14,637 nucleotides of DNA from Thermomicrobiales bacterium (GCA_025928535.1 JAICJJ010000016.1:1-14637); one strand, 5' to 3'; positions 7,087 through 14,389 are shown, counted from the first letter of the stretch. Notes: generated by a model not told the origin, from the sequence alone. Made by a program: numbers and translations.

Positions 7087-7806
7087 ATGCGATCGTCCGG
7101 CGATGCGGATGTTCGACGCGAACGGGCGGCGCTCCGCCTCGACGCGACGGTTCCCGGCGATATCGAGCAGGTCGCCCAGGTCATCATGGCGGGCGGCGTG
7201 GTCGCGCTGCCGACCGACACGGTCTATGGAGTCGCCGCCTCGCTGGCGCAACCAATGGCGTTGCAACGCATTTATCGCATCAAGGGTCGGCCGGATGAGA
7301 AGCCGCTGCCGGTTCTCCTTGCTGCGGCCGACGATCTGGCGCATGTGGCGCAAGACCTGCCGGCCGCGTTGCTCGCGCTGGCCGATCGGTTCTGGCCTGG
7401 CGCCTTGACGATCGTCGTTCCAGCCCGGGCTGATCTTCCAATCGAGGTCACGACGATCGATGTCGCCGGGGGGCCGACCGTGGGCGTCCGGGCGCCGGAT
7501 CACCCGGCGGCGATCGACGTCATCGCGCGCGCCGGCGGGGCCATCGCCGTCACGAGCGCCAATCGCAGCGGCCAACCGGCCGCGACAACCGCCGATGAGG
7601 TCGCGGCTGCGCTCGGGTCGGATTGCGACGCCATCCTCGACGCGGGTCCCTCGCCAGGCGGAATTCCCTCGACGGTCGTCGCCGTGAAAGGCGGGCAACT
7701 CATCGTGCTCCGGGAGGGCGCCATTGCCGCCGCGCGGCTCGCAGCCGCCTGGCGCGAGATCGCGGGCAGCGCGGCGACATCGGATCGCGATCGACCGTGG
7801 GCGTAG
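7087..7806 (+). CDS. tsaC: L-threonylcarbamoyladenylate synthase (TsaC/Sua5/YrdC family)
   Basis: Makes threonylcarbamoyl-AMP from Thr, bicarbonate and ATP, the first step of the t6A37 modification of ANN-decoding tRNAs. The 239 residues cover the YrdC domain with a short tail, so it is the TsaC-sized type without the extra Sua5 C-terminal domain. Visible motifs: PTDTVYGVAA (42-51), the KxR...K signature KGRPDEKPLPVLL (66-78), FWPGALTIV (102-110), VRAPDHP (134-140), the nucleotide-binding TSANRSGQ (156-163) and GGIPSTVV (191-198). The ATG at 7087 is 1 nt after the uvrC stop (TGAGATG) and has little Shine-Dalgarno, so it probably depends on translation of uvrC. The frame is also open further upstream inside uvrC, but those extra residues (Ser/Pro/Arg-rich) have no place in the family. 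The last 15 residues are poorly conserved. Confidence 0.95.
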   Translation: MRSSGDADVRRERAALRLDATVPGDIEQVAQVIMAGGVVALPTDTVYGVAASLAQPMALQRIYRIKGRPDEKPLPVLLAAADDLAHVAQDLPAALLALADRFWPGALTIVVPARADLPIEVTTIDVAGGPTVGVRAPDHPAAIDVIARAGGAIAVTSANRSGQPAATTADEVAAALGSDCDAILDAGPSPGGIPSTVVAVKGGQLIVLREGAIAAARLAAAWREIAGSAATSDRDRPWA

Positions 7807-7824
7807 GCGCGGATCGTTGTCAGG

Positions 7825-7843
7825 CGTAGCCGTTCCGGCTACG
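7825..7843 (+). terminator. Perfect hairpin after tsaC, terminator-like or operator
   Basis: CGTAGCCG (7825-7832), a TTC loop and CGGCTACG (7836-7843) form an 8-bp perfect stem 18 nt after the tsaC stop. No T-run follows, so a classical intrinsic terminator is not supported. The right arm overlaps a TACGAT -10 candidate, so the repeat could instead be an operator or a promoter-associated palindrome. Confidence 0.4.
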
Positions 7844-7845
7844 AT
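7840..7845 (+). promoter_or_regulatory. Putative -10 element for the membrane-protein gene
   Basis: TACGAT in the context GGCTACGAT lies about 35 nt before the ATG at 7881. The same GGCTACGAT nonamer occurs before the orphan gene at 4371 and the related GGCTATACT before uvrC. A clear -35 is not visible. Confidence 0.4.
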
Positions 7846-7880
7846 GACCGCCGGTTCGACGCGACGGGAGGCTGGCTCGG

Positions 7881-8879
7881 ATGTCGGAACGACCCCCGAA
7901 CGCCGAAGGCGGGGCGAGAAGCAGCGCTCGGCGACCATTCACGAGCGATCCGGGGCGATCGACGACGGGCAGTCCAGTCGCGCCGGAGCAGGCGCCGCAA
8001 GACGCCGCCGGCAACATTCGCCCCGATTCCGGTCCGCCGCCGCCGGGCGCGCAGCCGGTCCAGCAGCCAGGAAGCGGGCTCGGCCTCATCGTCAGCATCG
8101 CCGTCGCGGCCATCGTTTTCGTGCTCGCGATCTACGCCGCCGGGCGGCCGACGCCGAATCGGATTCCGCTCCTCCAGACCACGAATACGCTTTTCTGGAT
8201 CGTCGCCGTCATTGCGGTCGTCGGCGCCGGAATCGGCGCCGAATACGCCGAACGCTCGGCCGCCCGTCATATCACGGTCGTTGGCCGCGGCCGGTCGCCG
8301 GACGCGATCCCGACCGCGTGGATCGTGCCGGCGGTCGCCACCTTCGCCGGCGTCATTCTGGTCGCCACCTTTCACAACGCGGTGATGATGGTCGTCGGTC
8401 CGTTGACCGCCTTCCTCGGCAGCGCCGGCGCCTTGCTTGCGCGCGATCTGCTCGACGACGCCAGCGAATCGTCGTTGCGACTGGCGACCACCATTCACAC
8501 CCTGGTCGTGCACGCGGTCGCCTTCATGGCGCTCAGCGCGATCTATCTCAACAAGATGGCGACGCCCCTTTCGGCGCTCCTCGTCGGCATCGTCGGCGGC
8601 TTGCTGACGCTCGAAACGCTCGAACGGGCCGACGCCCGGCCGGAACAGCGCCTGCTCTACGCCGCACTTGGCGGTTTTACGCTCGCCGAAGCGACGGTCG
8701 CCTTGCTCTGGTGGCAAACGCACGGCTGGACCGGCGGCGCGGTCCTACTCGTCTGCTTCTACCTCGCCGCCGGGGTCTTGCTCGCCAGCACCCAGCGATC
8801 GGTGATCCGCCTGCGCGACATCCTCGAATTCGGCGCCGTCAGCCTGGTCGCGCTGGCCATTCTCGCCATCACCGCATAG
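7881..8879 (+). CDS. Polytopic membrane protein of unknown function with disordered N-terminus
   Basis: The family is not recognised. The ATG at 7881 has GGGAGG (7866-7871) 9 nt upstream. Of 332 residues, 1-65 are Pro/Gly/Ser/Gln-rich and probably disordered and cytoplasmic. The rest is a membrane domain with about nine hydrophobic segments (approximately 66-87, 102-121, 145-163, 167-187, 202-222, 229-246, 257-277, 284-303, 315-331). Charged residues occur in short loops, for example EYAERSAARH (121-130), ARDLLDDASESS (187-198) and LETLERADARPEQR (244-257); loop DDASESS is acidic. A polar His sits in segments at H165 and H206/H211. There is no transporter signature, Walker motif or kinase motif. 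It is followed after 9 nt by a small coiled-coil protein on the same strand, which suggests the two products work together. It may be a lineage-specific family. Confidence 0.8.
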   Translation: MSERPPNAEGGARSSARRPFTSDPGRSTTGSPVAPEQAPQDAAGNIRPDSGPPPPGAQPVQQPGSGLGLIVSIAVAAIVFVLAIYAAGRPTPNRIPLLQTTNTLFWIVAVIAVVGAGIGAEYAERSAARHITVVGRGRSPDAIPTAWIVPAVATFAGVILVATFHNAVMMVVGPLTAFLGSAGALLARDLLDDASESSLRLATTIHTLVVHAVAFMALSAIYLNKMATPLSALLVGIVGGLLTLETLERADARPEQRLLYAALGGFTLAEATVALLWWQTHGWTGGAVLLVCFYLAAGVLLASTQRSVIRLRDILEFGAVSLVALAILAITA

Positions 8880-8888
8880 GAAACGCCC

Positions 8889-9071
8889 ATGTCCGACGAG
8901 GCGAAGCCGCAACGTTCGGCCGATCGCGAAGCGTATCGACTGCTCGAAGAACTTGACCGCTGCGAAGCGCTGCTTGAAGACCTGGACGACCTCGGGCTCG
9001 CCTCCCGCGACGAGATCGAGCGGCATATGGCCGAGCTGCACGAGCGGCTCGATGCCCTCGAATCGTCGTGA
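8889..9071 (+). CDS. Small acidic coiled-coil protein (60 aa)
   Basis: The family is not recognised. An AGGA that overlaps the TAG stop of the upstream gene lies 7 nt before the ATG at 8889, so the start is well supported and translation is probably coupled to the membrane protein. The 60 residues are strongly acidic and form two helices with heptad Leu spacing: AYRLLEELDRCEALLEDLDD (about 15-34) and a second helix from about 39 to 58 containing ERHMAELHERLDALE, joined by LGLASR. This is a helical-hairpin or coiled-coil arrangement, with one Cys and no membrane segment. The size resembles accessory subunits or small regulators, but nothing identifies a partner other than the adjacent membrane gene. 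Two hairpins follow before rarA. Confidence 0.72.
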   Translation: MSDEAKPQRSADREAYRLLEELDRCEALLEDLDDLGLASRDEIERHMAELHERLDALESS

Positions 9072-9072
9072 C

Positions 9073-9111
9073 CGTCGCGCGGGCGACGCGGTCGCGCTGG
9101 CGGCGCGCGAC
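9073..9111 (+). other. Two tandem hairpins with an alternative pairing, upstream of rarA
   Basis: Hairpin 1 is CGTCGC (9073-9078), GCGG loop, GCGACG (9083-9088). Hairpin 2 is GTCGCGC (9091-9097), 7-nt loop, GCGCGAC (9105-9111). The inner arms GCGAC (9083-9087) and GTCGC (9091-9095) can also pair with each other, excluding both hairpins. There is no T-run after them (only TTT at 9118-9120). This could be an attenuator or a factor-dependent terminator, or simply a product of GC-rich DNA. Confidence 0.35.
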
Positions 9112-9125
9112 AGGCAGTTTCGGCC

Positions 9126-10463
9126 GTGACTGATCTGTTCGACGCCCATCGCAAGTCGCTCCTGGCCGCGCAGGCGCCGCTCGCCGCCCGGATGCGTCCC
9201 GACCGGCTGGACGACATCGTCGGCCAGTCGGCGGTCATCGGCCCTGGCACGCTGCTGCGCCGCGCGATCGAACATGACCGGCTGTCGTCGCTAATCTTGT
9301 GGGGTCCGCCCGGAACGGGGAAAACGACGCTGGCGCGCGTCATCGCCGGGGTCACCCGGTCGCATTTCATCTCCCTCAGCGCCGTCACGTCGGGCGTCGC
9401 CGACCTGCGCGCCGCGATCAAGGAGGCAAGCGACCGGCTCGGCATGCGCGGTCAGCGGACCGTTCTCTTCATCGACGAAATCCATCGCTTCAACAAAGCG
9501 CAGCAAGACGCAATCCTGCCGCACGTCGAAGACGGCACGGTGATCCTGATCGGAGCGACGACGGAAAATCCATCGTTCGAGGTCAACGCCCCATTGCTGT
9601 CGCGCAGCCGCGTCGTCACCTTGCGCGCGCTGGACGACGACGACATTCGGCTGTTGGCCCGGCGCGCCCTGACTGACCGCGAACGCGGCCTTGGCCGTCA
9701 CGACTACGGCCTCGACGACGATGCGCTCGATCTCCTCGCCAATCTCGCGAACGGCGACGCCCGGTTCGCCCTCAACACGCTCGATTACGCCGCCGCCGGG
9801 CTCGATGACCAGGCGACCATCACGAAAGAACTCATCGCCGAAGCGGCGCAACGCCGCGCCGCGACCTACGACAAGGGGGGCGACGATCATTTCGACGCCA
9901 TTTCGGCCCTGCACAAGACCTTGCGCGGCTCCGATCCGCACGCGGCGCTCTACTGGCTGGCGCGGATGCTCGAACGCGGCGACGATCCGCTCTATGTCGC
10001 GCGCCGGTTGATCCGCTTCGCGTCGGAAGACATCGGCCTGGCCGACCCGAGCGCCTTGACCCTGGCAGTCGCCGCCCAGCAGGCCGTCCATTTCCTCGGG
10101 ATGCCGGAAGGTGCGCTCGCGCTGGCCGAATTGGCGGTCTATCTCGCCCTGGCGCCGAAAAGCAACGCGGTCTACCGCGGCTACGGCGCCGCGCGCGACG
10201 ACGTGGAAAAGACGCGGAATGACCCGGTGCCCATCCATCTGCGCAACGCGCCGACCGGTCTGATGCGGAACCTCGGCTACGGCGAAGGCTATCGCTACGC
10301 CCACGACTTCGAAGGAGGCGTCGTCGGCCAGGAAAACCTGCCGTCGAATCTTGCCGGACGCCACTACTATCAGCCGACCGACCGGGGATTCGAGCGGGAG
10401 ATGCGCGACCGACTCGAACGGATCGCGCGCATCTACGCCGAAACGATGGAGGAGCCGTCATGA
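9126..10463 (+). CDS. rarA: Replication-associated recombination protein A (RarA/MgsA, WRNIP1 family AAA+ ATPase)
   Basis: A clamp-loader-like AAA+ ATPase that acts at stalled replication forks and single-strand/double-strand DNA junctions. The start is GTG at 9126. In 445 residues: the family N-terminus with [12 protein letters not shown] (23-34), Walker A GPPGTGKT (60-67), Walker [17 protein letters not shown] (113-128), the sensor-1 segment [12 protein letters not shown] (143-154) and the arginine cluster LLSRSRV (157-163). The C-terminal tetramerisation half has DGARF-like [37 protein letters not shown], the EDIGLADP motif and, near the end, [10 protein letters not shown] and [10 protein letters not shown]. 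These are all hallmarks of RarA rather than RuvB or DnaX. The Shine-Dalgarno is weak, and two hairpins lie in the 54 nt upstream. The stop overlaps the ATG of rph by 4 nt. Confidence 0.97.
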   Translation: MTDLFDAHRKSLLAAQAPLAARMRPDRLDDIVGQSAVIGPGTLLRRAIEHDRLSSLILWGPPGTGKTTLARVIAGVTRSHFISLSAVTSGVADLRAAIKEASDRLGMRGQRTVLFIDEIHRFNKAQQDAILPHVEDGTVILIGATTENPSFEVNAPLLSRSRVVTLRALDDDDIRLLARRALTDRERGLGRHDYGLDDDALDLLANLANGDARFALNTLDYAAAGLDDQATITKELIAEAAQRRAATYDKGGDDHFDAISALHKTLRGSDPHAALYWLARMLERGDDPLYVARRLIRFASEDIGLADPSALTLAVAAQQAVHFLGMPEGALALAELAVYLALAPKSNAVYRGYGAARDDVEKTRNDPVPIHLRNAPTGLMRNLGYGEGYRYAHDFEGGVVGQENLPSNLAGRHYYQPTDRGFEREMRDRLERIARIYAETMEEPS

Positions 10464-11191
10464 GTCACCGGCGGGCGGGGGGGCGCGGGCCGGAAGATTT
10501 GCGCCCGGTCGAAATCGTCCCTGGCGCCGCGCCATTCGCCGAAGGGTCGGCATTGATTCGCATCGGCGAAACGCATGTGCTCTGCGCCGCGACGGTCGAA
10601 GACAGGACGCCACGCTGGTTGATGGGTCAGGGGCGCGGCTGGATCACCGCCGAATACAGCATGCTGCCGCGCGCCACGAAGACCCGCACGCCGCGCGAAG
10701 CCGCGATCGGCAAGCAAAGCGGCCGCACCGTCGAGATTCAACGGTTGATCGGACGGGCGCTGCGTTCGGTCGTCGATTTGCGCGCCCTCGGCGAGCGGCA
10801 GATCACCGTCGATTGCGACGTGCTGCGCGCCGATGGGGGCACCCGCTGCGCCGCGATCACCGGCGGCTGGGTCGCCGTTGCCCTCGCCGCCCGCAAGTTG
10901 GTGAGCGACGGCAAGATCAAACGCGACCCGATCGAACAGGCGGTCGCCGCGGTCAGCGTCGGGATCGTCCGCGGCGCGGCGCTCCTCGATCTCGACTACG
11001 GTGAGGATTCCAACGCCGAAGTCGATTTCAACCTGGCGATGACCGGAGCCAACGAATTCGTCGAGGTCCAGGGAACGGCCGAAGGTCGCCCGTTCACGCC
11101 GGCGACGCTGGACGAGTTGCTCGTCCTCGCCAGTTACGGCCTCGATCAACTCTTCGCCCTGCAGCGGCGCGCGGTCGAAACCGCAGGCTGA
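10460..11191 (+). CDS. rph: Ribonuclease PH
   Basis: A phosphorolytic 3'-5' exoribonuclease that trims the last nucleotides of tRNA precursors, acting as a hexameric ring (trimer of dimers). All core motifs are intact in 243 residues: [18 protein letters not shown] (56-73), the [19 protein letters not shown] segment (84-102) with phosphate-binding R89, [20 protein letters not shown] (117-136) with R129, [16 protein letters not shown] (176-191) with the catalytic-site acidic residues D177 and D183, and [13 protein letters not shown] (200-212). It overlaps rarA by ATGA, and GGAGGAG sits just before its ATG, giving strong coupled translation. In many bacteria rdgB follows rph; here the next gene is convergent and unrelated, with only 13 nt between the two stops. 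Confidence 0.98.
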   Translation: MSHRRAGGRGPEDLRPVEIVPGAAPFAEGSALIRIGETHVLCAATVEDRTPRWLMGQGRGWITAEYSMLPRATKTRTPREAAIGKQSGRTVEIQRLIGRALRSVVDLRALGERQITVDCDVLRADGGTRCAAITGGWVAVALAARKLVSDGKIKRDPIEQAVAAVSVGIVRGAALLDLDYGEDSNAEVDFNLAMTGANEFVEVQGTAEGRPFTPATLDELLVLASYGLDQLFALQRRAVETAG

Positions 11192-11204
11192 CCGTGTCGT
11201 CGGC

Positions 11205-12236
11205 TTACACGATCTCCAGAGTGATCTCGATCAAGGCGGCTCGTAGCGCATCGGTCTCCGTCGCCAGCCCGGCGCTGACGCGCAGGCAGCCGTCCAATTC
11301 CGGATCGGCGGGCCGGTGGACCCGGATGCCGCGATCCCGGAGGCCGCTCAGCACCTGATCGGCGGTTCCAAGTTCGACGCGGGCCAGCAGGAAATTGGCG
11401 AGCGAGGGAAACGGCTGGATGATGCTCAACTTGCGCAGCATCCGGTAGAGCCGCGACCGTTCTTCGCGCACCCGCCTCGTCGTCGCCAGGATGCAGGATC
11501 GATCGTCGAGCGTGGCAAACGCCGCGGCGACGCCGCCGGGAGTCGGTCCCGACGGCAGGAACGCGCCGATTTGGTCGATGACGCGTGGCGCGCCGACGAG
11601 GTAGGCGAGCGGAAAGGCCGATAGCCCAGCCCACGTTTCGAACGTCTGCAGGATGAGGAGATTGCCGAATTCGCGCAGCGTGGGCGCCAGGCTCCGGGCG
11701 CAATAGCCCATATGCCGCTCATCGACGAGGAGCGCGTCGCAGGCGCGCAGCAGCCGCACCGCGTCGCTGATGCCGAGCGCGGCGCCGGTCGGATCGGACG
11801 GCGAGCCGACGATCGCGGCGGCGTTCGGCGGCAGCGACGACAACAGTTCCGGTTCGAGTTCGAGCGCGAACGACGCGGCGCGGGAGATGACGATCGGCTC
11901 GCCGCCGAGCCGCCGGGTCAATTCCCGTGGCTGCTCGTCGCCCGGCCGAAACAACGCCGTCGGACCGCGCCGCGCCTGCCAGAGCGCGAACGCGGCGAGC
12001 AGATCGTCGGCGCGGCTGGCCAGCAGCACCCACCGGCTCGGCACGCCGAGCGATTCGCCGATGCGCTGGCGGAGCCGCTCGCACAATGACTCCGGTGTCA
12101 CGTCCGGCGCTCCGCCGCTGACGGCGTCAATCGCGGCGAGGCATGGGCCGTAGGGATTGGCGAGGGCGTCAAGTCGGATTGGCCGACGCGCGACGAGCGG
12201 GGCCGGTGGAGCAAGCGCCTTTTTCCGACCGTTCAC
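11205..12236 (-). CDS. HisC-like fold-type I protein lacking the catalytic lysine
   Basis: The 343 residues align along their length with histidinol-phosphate aminotransferase: NPYGP (27-31), SPSDPTG (145-151, NPNNPTG in the family), LLVDERHMGY (169-178, VDEAYxEF in the family), a PLP-loop equivalent QTFETWAGLSAFPLAY (197-212), PFPSLANFLLARV (275-287) and the C-terminal LRVSAGLATETDALRAAL (318-335) with the substrate-carboxylate Arg. In HisC the loop reads RTFSKAFGLAGLRIGY; here the Schiff-base Lys is T201 and the second Arg is P209. The only lysines are K5, K6 and K269, so no normal internal aldimine is possible. The GTG at 12236 has GCGGAG 7 nt upstream and overlaps the metallophosphoesterase stop (GTGA). 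The frame is intact and coupled, so it is not an obvious pseudogene. True transamination is unlikely; the role is unknown. Confidence 0.85.
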   Translation of the reverse strand: MNGRKKALAPPAPLVARRPIRLDALANPYGPCLAAIDAVSGGAPDVTPESLCERLRQRIGESLGVPSRWVLLASRADDLLAAFALWQARRGPTALFRPGDEQPRELTRRLGGEPIVISRAASFALELEPELLSSLPPNAAAIVGSPSDPTGAALGISDAVRLLRACDALLVDERHMGYCARSLAPTLREFGNLLILQTFETWAGLSAFPLAYLVGAPRVIDQIGAFLPSGPTPGGVAAAFATLDDRSCILATTRRVREERSRLYRMLRKLSIIQPFPSLANFLLARVELGTADQVLSGLRDRGIRVHRPADPELDGCLRVSAGLATETDALRAALIEITLEIV

Positions 12237-13069
12237 GTCCAAACTCCGCTCAGCGCCGGTTCCTGATCCGCCGCATCCGACCGTCGCACGGCCGGAAGCT
12301 CGAAAATGACCGGGCCGCCGACAACCGGCAGCGCCACGTTGCGCACCGGGACGCCGCGCTCCGTCTGACCCCGAGGCGATCCAAGATGGGCGTGGCCATG
12401 GACCGCAAGATCGACGGGATGGCGATCGATGACCGATCCGAGTTCGGCGTTGCCAAGCATCCAGTATTTCGCCAGCGGCTCGCGCCCCAGCGTCGAAGCC
12501 GTCGGCGAAAAGTGGGTCAGCGCCACGGTCACGTCGGCGTCGCCATGCAACCCCGCCAGCGCCGCATCGAGGCGGGCGGTCTCCCGCCGCGCGCGCAGCG
12601 CAAGCGCTTTCATCGCCCGGCTCGGAAAGCGCTCCGGCCCGACCGCCGGCCAGAAGCCGCCTCCGCAGCCGCAGACGCCGGCGACGCCGATGCGCACGCC
12701 TTGGGCGGTCTCGACGACGATCGCGTCGCCATCGAGCACCACAACGCCGGCTTGCTGGAGCGCGCGGCGAAAGGCAGTGCGGCGCAACGTGCGCAAGTCG
12801 TGATTCCCAAGCACGGCGACGATCGGCGCCTGGACCTCCGCCAGCGCCGTGACGGCCGAGTCCAATTCGGACATGAGCCCGGTTTCGGTGATGTCGCCGG
12901 CGATCACGAGCAGATCGGCGCGACCCTGCAAATCGGTCAAACGAACCATCGAGGCGGCGCCCGCTCGTGGCCGCGCGTGCAAATCGGCCAACGCCGCCAC
13001 GCGCGCCGTGGCCCGAAGGGTGGCGCGCTCGGTTCGCGCATTCCGGTCTGATTTCAGCCAGTCGTTCAT
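12233..13069 (-). CDS. Calcineurin-like metallophosphoesterase
   Basis: A dinuclear-metal phosphoesterase of unknown substrate. The 278 residues carry all five family motifs: DLH (D29, H31), GDITETG (58-64, D59), GNHD (88-91), THFSP with H186, and GHAH (225-228). A CGCGGGFW insertion at about 133-140, with two cysteines, lies between the third and fourth motifs. No signal peptide or membrane anchor is visible, so it is cytoplasmic. The N-terminal 20 residues are Arg/Lys-rich and probably a flexible extension. The gene ends in a 4-nt GTGA overlap with the lysine-less HisC-like gene, implying translation of both from one message and a possible shared role. Members of this superfamily include nucleotide, lipid and protein phosphatases; nothing here picks between them. 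A TACACT -10 candidate lies just upstream, which would make the leader only a few bases long. Confidence 0.93.
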   Translation of the reverse strand: MNDWLKSDRNARTERATLRATARVAALADLHARPRAGAASMVRLTDLQGRADLLVIAGDITETGLMSELDSAVTALAEVQAPIVAVLGNHDLRTLRRTAFRRALQQAGVVVLDGDAIVVETAQGVRIGVAGVCGCGGGFWPAVGPERFPSRAMKALALRARRETARLDAALAGLHGDADVTVALTHFSPTASTLGREPLAKYWMLGNAELGSVIDRHPVDLAVHGHAHLGSPRGQTERGVPVRNVALPVVGGPVIFELPAVRRSDAADQEPALSGVWT

Positions 13070-13079
13070 AAGCCGCGCC

Positions 13080-13085
13080 AGTGTA
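13080..13085 (-). promoter_or_regulatory. Putative -10 of the metallophosphoesterase operon
   Basis: On the minus strand TACACT (13085 to 13080) lies 10 nt before the ATG at 13069, so the message would be nearly leaderless. No -35 of good quality is seen. The 123-nt divergent spacer 13070-13192 also holds the oppositely directed promoter at 13139. Confidence 0.35.
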
Positions 13086-13138
13086 CTTCACATCCTCGCC
13101 CGGCTCCGATTCGCCGTGCCACGACCCGAAGCCGTGTC

Positions 13139-13144
13139 TATACT
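13139..13144 (+). promoter_or_regulatory. Putative -10 of the carboxypeptidase gene
   Basis: TATACT in the context TGTCTATACTCTAG gives a predicted transcript start near 13151 and a leader of about 40 nt. An AAGGGG (13179-13184) lies 8 nt before the ATG at 13193 as ribosome-binding site. No consensus -35 is visible. Confidence 0.45.
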
Positions 13145-13192
13145 CTAGGACGAAACAGCGGTGGGGAAGGCCGCAGGCAAGGGGATTGCCGG

Positions 13193-14389
13193 ATGCGCGT
13201 TTCAAGCCAACAAGCGCGGTCACGAGTGCGCGGCGTGACCGTGACGATGCTGTCGCTCGTTCTCGCGATCGGGACGCTCGGCGGCACGATCTCGCGGGCG
13301 AACGCCACGGCGCGCGATCGCGCGCCGGCGGTGGCCGCGACGTTTGCGCCAATCGCTCCGCCGTCGCTGTCGGCGAAAGCCGCGTTCGCCTTCGACGCCA
13401 CGGCCAGCACGCCCCTGTTCGCGCAGGCCCCCGACGAACATCTCCCGCCCGCCAGTCTGACCAAGATCGCGACGGCGCTCGTGGTCCTCGATCACGCGGA
13501 TCTTGCCGAAAAAGTGACGATCGAGCAGGCCGACCTCGTGCCGCCCGATCAATCGCAGGTCGGCTTGGTCGCCGGCGACACCCTGTCGGTCGGCGATCTG
13601 TTGATCGGCTTGCTGGTTCCGTCCGGGAACGACGCCGGCCTGGCGCTGGCGAGATATGTCGGGCAGAAACTCGATCCGGGCGCCGCCGGCGCCGACCAGG
13701 CGGTCGCGGCATTCGTCGGCGCGATGAATCAGAAAGCCGCGTCCCTCGGCGCGACCAACACCCACTTCACCAATCCGAGCGGCATCGACGCGCCCAATCA
13801 CTACAGCAGCGCCCGCGACTTGGCCTTGATGACCGCCGCGGGGTTGGAAAATCCAGTCTTCCGCAAGACGATCGCGACGCCCAGCGCCGTCCTCGCCTCG
13901 AAGGTCCGTCCGGACGGGTATCCCGTCGCGACGACCGACGATCTTCTCGTCGACGGCACGGTCAGCGGCGGCAAGACCGGAACGACCGGAGAAGCCGGCG
14001 GCTGCCTGATGTCCACCGTGCACATCGGCGCCAACGACATCGTCGTGGTGCTGCTCGGCAGCGCGCTCGATCAGACCGACGATGGCGCGCTGCACAGCGC
14101 CGCCCGTTACTCGGACATGCGCGCGCTCATCGACGCGCTGCATGCCGATTTTCACTGGGTCGATCCCACCACGCCGGACGCATTTCCCGGCCTCGCCGAC
14201 GAGTTGAATGTCTGGGGCGCGTACCTGCCGGAAACGAGCGACGTGGCGATTCCCCAATCGCGCGCCGCGGAAGCGCGCTACCGCCTCGTGCTCGGGCCGG
14301 CCGCCGCCGCCAATGCGCCGGTCGGATCGGTACTATTCTTCGTCGGGAGCGACTTGCTGACCGAGCGGCCGATTCTGCAAGTCGGCTGA
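13193..14389 (+). CDS. D-alanyl-D-alanine carboxypeptidase (penicillin-binding protein, peptidase S11)
   Basis: A secreted or periplasm-facing serine peptidase that trims the terminal D-Ala of peptidoglycan pentapeptides (DacA/DacF type). The 398 residues begin with a Sec-type signal: RSRVRG, hydrophobic VTMLSLVLAIGTLGG (17-31) and a likely cleavage after ANA or ATA around 38-40. The three active-site motifs are SLTK (S88, K91), SGN (S144-N146) and KTG (K261-G263). The supporting NPSGIDAPNHYSSARDLA (194-211) and LLIGLLVPSGNDA regions are typical of S11. After about residue 300 the sequence diverges from the family, and I see no amphipathic C-terminal membrane anchor of the DacA kind; the tail (about 305-398) may be a beta domain. 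It has its own promoter and is followed after 37 nt by the pseudouridine synthase gene. Confidence 0.95.
   Translation: MRVSSQQARSRVRGVTVTMLSLVLAIGTLGGTISRANATARDRAPAVAATFAPIAPPSLSAKAAFAFDATASTPLFAQAPDEHLPPASLTKIATALVVLDHADLAEKVTIEQADLVPPDQSQVGLVAGDTLSVGDLLIGLLVPSGNDAGLALARYVGQKLDPGAAGADQAVAAFVGAMNQKAASLGATNTHFTNPSGIDAPNHYSSARDLALMTAAGLENPVFRKTIATPSAVLASKVRPDGYPVATTDDLLVDGTVSGGKTGTTGEAGGCLMSTVHIGANDIVVVLLGSALDQTDDGALHSAARYSDMRALIDALHADFHWVDPTTPDAFPGLADELNVWGAYLPETSDVAIPQSRAAEARYRLVLGPAAAANAPVGSVLFFVGSDLLTERPILQVG

Noticed and set aside
5013..7220. A 735-codon open frame on the minus strand covering uvrC.
   Set aside because: It is antisense to uvrC, which has every catalytic motif; long antisense frames are expected in GC-rich coding DNA. 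The translation has no recognisable domain.
7724..8956. A 410-codon plus-strand frame over the membrane-protein gene.
   Set aside because: It is Arg-rich and shifted relative to the membrane protein, whose hydrophobic segments and GGGAGG Shine-Dalgarno are much better evidence.
12237..13712. The minus-strand frame of the HisC-like protein stays open upstream to 13712, which would give an 835-residue protein.
   Set aside because: The extension is Arg/Pro/Ser-rich, lies antisense or out of frame to two well-supported genes, and the GTG at 12236 has a proper Shine-Dalgarno and the GTGA overlap.
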